Assembly (NCBI GenBank): GCA_035506435.1 | Contig: DATJPK010000002.1 | Span: 1-6,503, forward strand | Direction: 5' to 3' | Origin: JACTUA01 sp035506435 | GTDB lineage: Archaea; Halobacteriota; Methanomicrobia; Methanomicrobiales; JACTUA01 | Length of the DNA stretch: 6,503 nt | In this document: piece after piece, positions 4,902-6,503 of the stretch | Layout: each line of letters opens with the position of its first letter | Numbering within the stretch: position 1 is the first letter of the stretch | Position numbers and translations under genes: made by a program | The notes under the pieces: generated by a model | Told to the model about the DNA's origin: nothing | The model's input: the letters and a program-made list of their open reading frames with translations, nothing else | Database searches by the model: none

Positions 4902-5290
4902 AAGCCGCCTGACAGGCAGGGAGAGTATCCCCGCCGCGCGGACGGTTCAGAGTTGCGTCCCCCCCGGGGGACAGGAAACGTTGTGCCGACGGGCACAACG
5001 GGCTGACAGAAGTTGGATCTGATGTCGCCGCCTGGGCCAACGTCATCTGCACGCGCCCGGTACCCGGCCAGGAACGGCCTCACGGGTACGCGGTGAACGA
5101 TCAGGCGCACTTCGCTGAGATCCGGGCATTGCCCGTGCGAACCGCCCCATACCAGAACCACTTCTCGTGCCGGATCGACCCACGATTCGGCGCCATCCCG
5201 CCTCAGGGCAGGATTTCCCAGCTGGAAGAGATCGGAACATGGCGTCATCCATCGCGGATGATGCGTTCGACAGAAGGACAGGAACGCAGT
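4902..5290 (+). ncRNA. Long hairpin-rich leader of rpl3, or an independent structured RNA
   Basis: About 390 nt lie between the promoter and the rpl3 ATG with no recognised gene. Visible helices are: GGGA/TCCC at 4919-4931; GGACG/CGTCC at 4940-4960, mutually exclusive with GTCCCCC/GGGGGAC at 4957-4972; the perfect 9-bp CGTTGTGCC/GGCACAACG at 4979-5000; GTACCCG/CGGGTAC at 5060-5089 enclosing a GCC/GGC hairpin with loop AGGAAC; GCCGGATCG/CGATTCGGC at 5169-5191; and GCGTCATCC/GGATGATGC at 5242-5264. The last may be extended by GAAC/GTTC (5235-5238, 5265-5268). CAGGAACG occurs at 5069-5076 and again just before the ATG at 5279-5286. I could not match it to RNase P, SRP or tRNA. Regulation of the ribosomal operon is an inference. 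Confidence 0.45.
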
Positions 5291-6301
5291 ATGGGTAAGA
5301 CAAGAAACCCGAGAAAGGGCTCCCTCGCCTACAGCCCGAGGAAGCGGGCGAAGAGCCAGGTGCCCAGGTACAAATCCTGGCAGGACTTCGACGGGGCTCC
5401 CTTCCTCCAGGCCTTTGCGGGCTACAAGGTCGGCATGACCCACGTGGTCATGGTGGACGACCACAAGTCGAGCCCCACCGAGGGGAAGGACATCGTGATC
5501 CCGGTCACCGTCGTGGAAGTCCCGGCGCTCCGGGTCACGGCGATCCGGGCGTACACGGGGGACACCTTCGGGCCGAGGCCGCTCACCGAGGTCTGGTCAG
5601 AGAGCCTCGACCCCTCGCTCGCCCGGCGGATCACGGTGCCGAAGGAACATGACCGGACCGCGATCCTTGCCGAGATCGAGAAGGGCATCGCCTCCGGCGA
5701 CGTGATCGACCTCCGGGCCGTCATGCAGACCCAGCCCGGCATGGTCACGGGGGTCCCGAAGAAGGTCCCCGAGCTCCTGGAGATCCGGATCGGCGGCGAC
5801 AACCTCGCGAAGCGGTTCGAGTACGCGAAGTCGGTCCTCGGGAAGGAGGTAAAGGCCATTGACGTGGTGAAGGTCGGCCAGTACGTGGACGTGACGGCCG
5901 TCACCCGCGGGAAGGGCACCCAGGGGCCGGTGAAGCGCTGGGGCGTCAAGCTCCGGAAGCGAAAGCACCGGGTCGGCCGGGCCCGCATCGTCGGTACCCT
6001 CGGCCCATGGCACCCCCACCATGTCCGGTGGCAGGTCCCGATGCTCGGCCAGACGGGGTACCAGCAGCGGACCGAGCCGAACAAGCGGGTCCTCAGGATC
6101 GGTGAGAACGGCGGGGAGGTCACCCCCGAGGGCGGCTTCCTCCACTATGGCGAGGTGCGGAACCCGTACATCCTCGTCAAGGGGTCCATCCCCGGGCCGG
6201 CAAAGCGGCTGGTCAGGATCCGGCCGGCGGTCAGGCAGGGCGAGCACAAGTTCAGGGTGCCGGTGATCCAGCACATCAGCACCCAGAGCAAGCAGGGGTG
6301 A
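5291..6301 (+). CDS. rpl3: Large-subunit ribosomal protein L3 (uL3), archaeal type
   Basis: uL3 binds 23S rRNA early in 50S assembly and sends an extension towards the peptidyl transferase centre. The product has 336 residues, normal for archaeal L3. The N-terminus (PRKGSLAYSPRKRAKSQVPR, about 7-26) matches the archaeal consensus. The family signature KGTQGPVKRWGVKLRKRKHR occupies about 211-230, and the W-finger-like segment GTLGPWHPHHVRWQVPMLGQ about 234-253. Start choice: ATG at 5291 gives the conserved N-terminus. A frame from GTG 5093 adds 66 residues with no L3 similarity that coincide with the hairpins of the leader. No GGTGA-type Shine-Dalgarno precedes the ATG (only AAGGACAGGA about 8-17 nt upstream), unlike other genes here. 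It is the first gene of the operon; rpl4 follows after 5 bp. Confidence 0.97.
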   Translation: MGKTRNPRKGSLAYSPRKRAKSQVPRYKSWQDFDGAPFLQAFAGYKVGMTHVVMVDDHKSSPTEGKDIVIPVTVVEVPALRVTAIRAYTGDTFGPRPLTEVWSESLDPSLARRITVPKEHDRTAILAEIEKGIASGDVIDLRAVMQTQPGMVTGVPKKVPELLEIRIGGDNLAKRFEYAKSVLGKEVKAIDVVKVGQYVDVTAVTRGKGTQGPVKRWGVKLRKRKHRVGRARIVGTLGPWHPHHVRWQVPMLGQTGYQQRTEPNKRVLRIGENGGEVTPEGGFLHYGEVRNPYILVKGSIPGPAKRLVRIRPAVRQGEHKFRVPVIQHISTQSKQG

Positions 6302-6306
6302 GGACG

Positions 6307-6503
6307 ATGATGGCAGAGTTACGCGATCTCAAGGGAGAGGTCAAGAAGAAGATCCGGCTCCCGAAGGCCTTTGACGAGGACTTCCGGCCCGATCTCATCA
6401 AGAAGGCGGTCCTCGCCATCCAGAGCACCCGGTACCAGCCCCACGGGTCGTACCCGTATGCGGGCATCCGGACCTCGGCCCACTCCTGGGGGAGCGGCCG
6501 GGG
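6307..6503 (+). CDS. rpl4: Large-subunit ribosomal protein L4 (uL4), partial (3' end outside window)
   Basis: The visible part of about 65 residues reads ELRDLKGEVKKKIRLPKAF, then RPDLIKKAVLAIQSTRYQPHG and YAGIRTSAHSWGSGRG, the typical N-terminus of archaeal L4 leading into the rRNA-binding extended loop. uL4 lines the exit tunnel near its constriction. Two adjacent ATG codons exist. GGTGA (6297-6301), overlapping the rpl3 stop, is 5 nt from ATG 6307 and 8 nt from ATG 6310. The 4-5 nt spacing at mer and mtd favours 6307, though 6310 is possible. The 5-bp gap to rpl3 indicates co-transcription and probable translational coupling. The frame runs off the window. Confidence 0.95.
   Translation, partial: MMAELRDLKGEVKKKIRLPKAFDEDFRPDLIKKAVLAIQSTRYQPHGSYPYAGIRTSAHSWGSGR

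Noticed and set aside
5093..5290. 66-residue N-terminal extension of L3 from GTG 5093
   Set aside because: The extension has no similarity to L3, the family N-terminus begins at 5291, and the bases form stable hairpins at 5169-5191 and 5242-5264.
4902..5290. RNase P RNA or SRP RNA in the rpl3 leader
   Set aside because: GACAGAAGTTGG near 5005 resembles the RNase P conserved region V, but I found no matching region I (GAGGAAA-type) partner or closing P1 helix. None of the SRP S-domain motifs were seen. A covariance-model search would settle it.
4895..5464. 189-codon open frame on the minus strand across the rpl3 leader
   Set aside because: It overlaps the 5' end of rpl3 and has no Shine-Dalgarno or recognisable domain. 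Long open frames are expected by chance at this GC content.
1..6503. CRISPR array, IS element, tRNA or rRNA genes
   Set aside because: No regularly spaced direct repeats, transposase frames, cloverleaf patterns or rRNA motifs were found on reading both strands.

Overview
The window looks like chromosomal DNA of a hydrogenotrophic methanogenic archaeon. Two F420-dependent enzymes of the CO2-to-methane pathway, Mer and Mtd, lie close together. Promoters have archaeal TATA boxes, ribosomal proteins L3 and L4 are of the archaeal type, and a Tfx-family regulator is present. High GC content with strong C/G third positions, plus the protein sequences, suggest order Methanomicrobiales (inference; genus not assigned).

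Layout. (1) 1-599, minus: 5' part of a divergent tubulin/FtsZ-superfamily protein, cut by the window edge. (2) 600-991: a non-coding, hairpin-rich divergent intergenic region carrying the mer promoter at its right end. (3) 992-1981, plus: mer, from a TTG start with a good Shine-Dalgarno, followed by a T-run terminator. (4) 2057-2992, plus: a GalT-like HIT-superfamily nucleotidyltransferase, probably on a leaderless GTG mRNA. (5) 2993-3334: convergent intergenic space holding a 187-bp imperfect inverted repeat, a possible 22-residue basic ORF and the mtd terminator. (6) 3335-4177, minus: mtd. (7) 4178-4358: divergent promoter region shared by mtd and tfx. (8) 4359-4763, plus: tfx-like regulator. 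(9) 4764-4871: three successive hairpins. (10) 4872-5290: tandem TATA boxes and a leader of about 390 nt full of hairpins. (11) 5291-6301 rpl3 and 6307 onward rpl4, the head of the large archaeal ribosomal protein operon, cut by the right edge.

How the parts relate. Mtd reduces methenyl-H4MPT to methylene-H4MPT, and Mer reduces that to methyl-H4MPT, both with F420H2, so these are consecutive steps. The Tfx homologue shares a 181-bp divergent promoter region with mtd. A Tfx protein was described as a regulator candidate for formylmethanofuran dehydrogenase genes in Methanothermobacter, so control of mtd or of itself is a reasonable inference here.

The least explained material is non-coding: the rpl3 leader with mutually exclusive hairpins and a repeated CAGGAACG motif; hairpins after tfx and in the 3027-3213 element that share symmetric tandem G-A internal loops; and the FtsZ-like protein with a degraded tubulin signature. 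No CRISPR array, IS element, tRNA or rRNA was seen.
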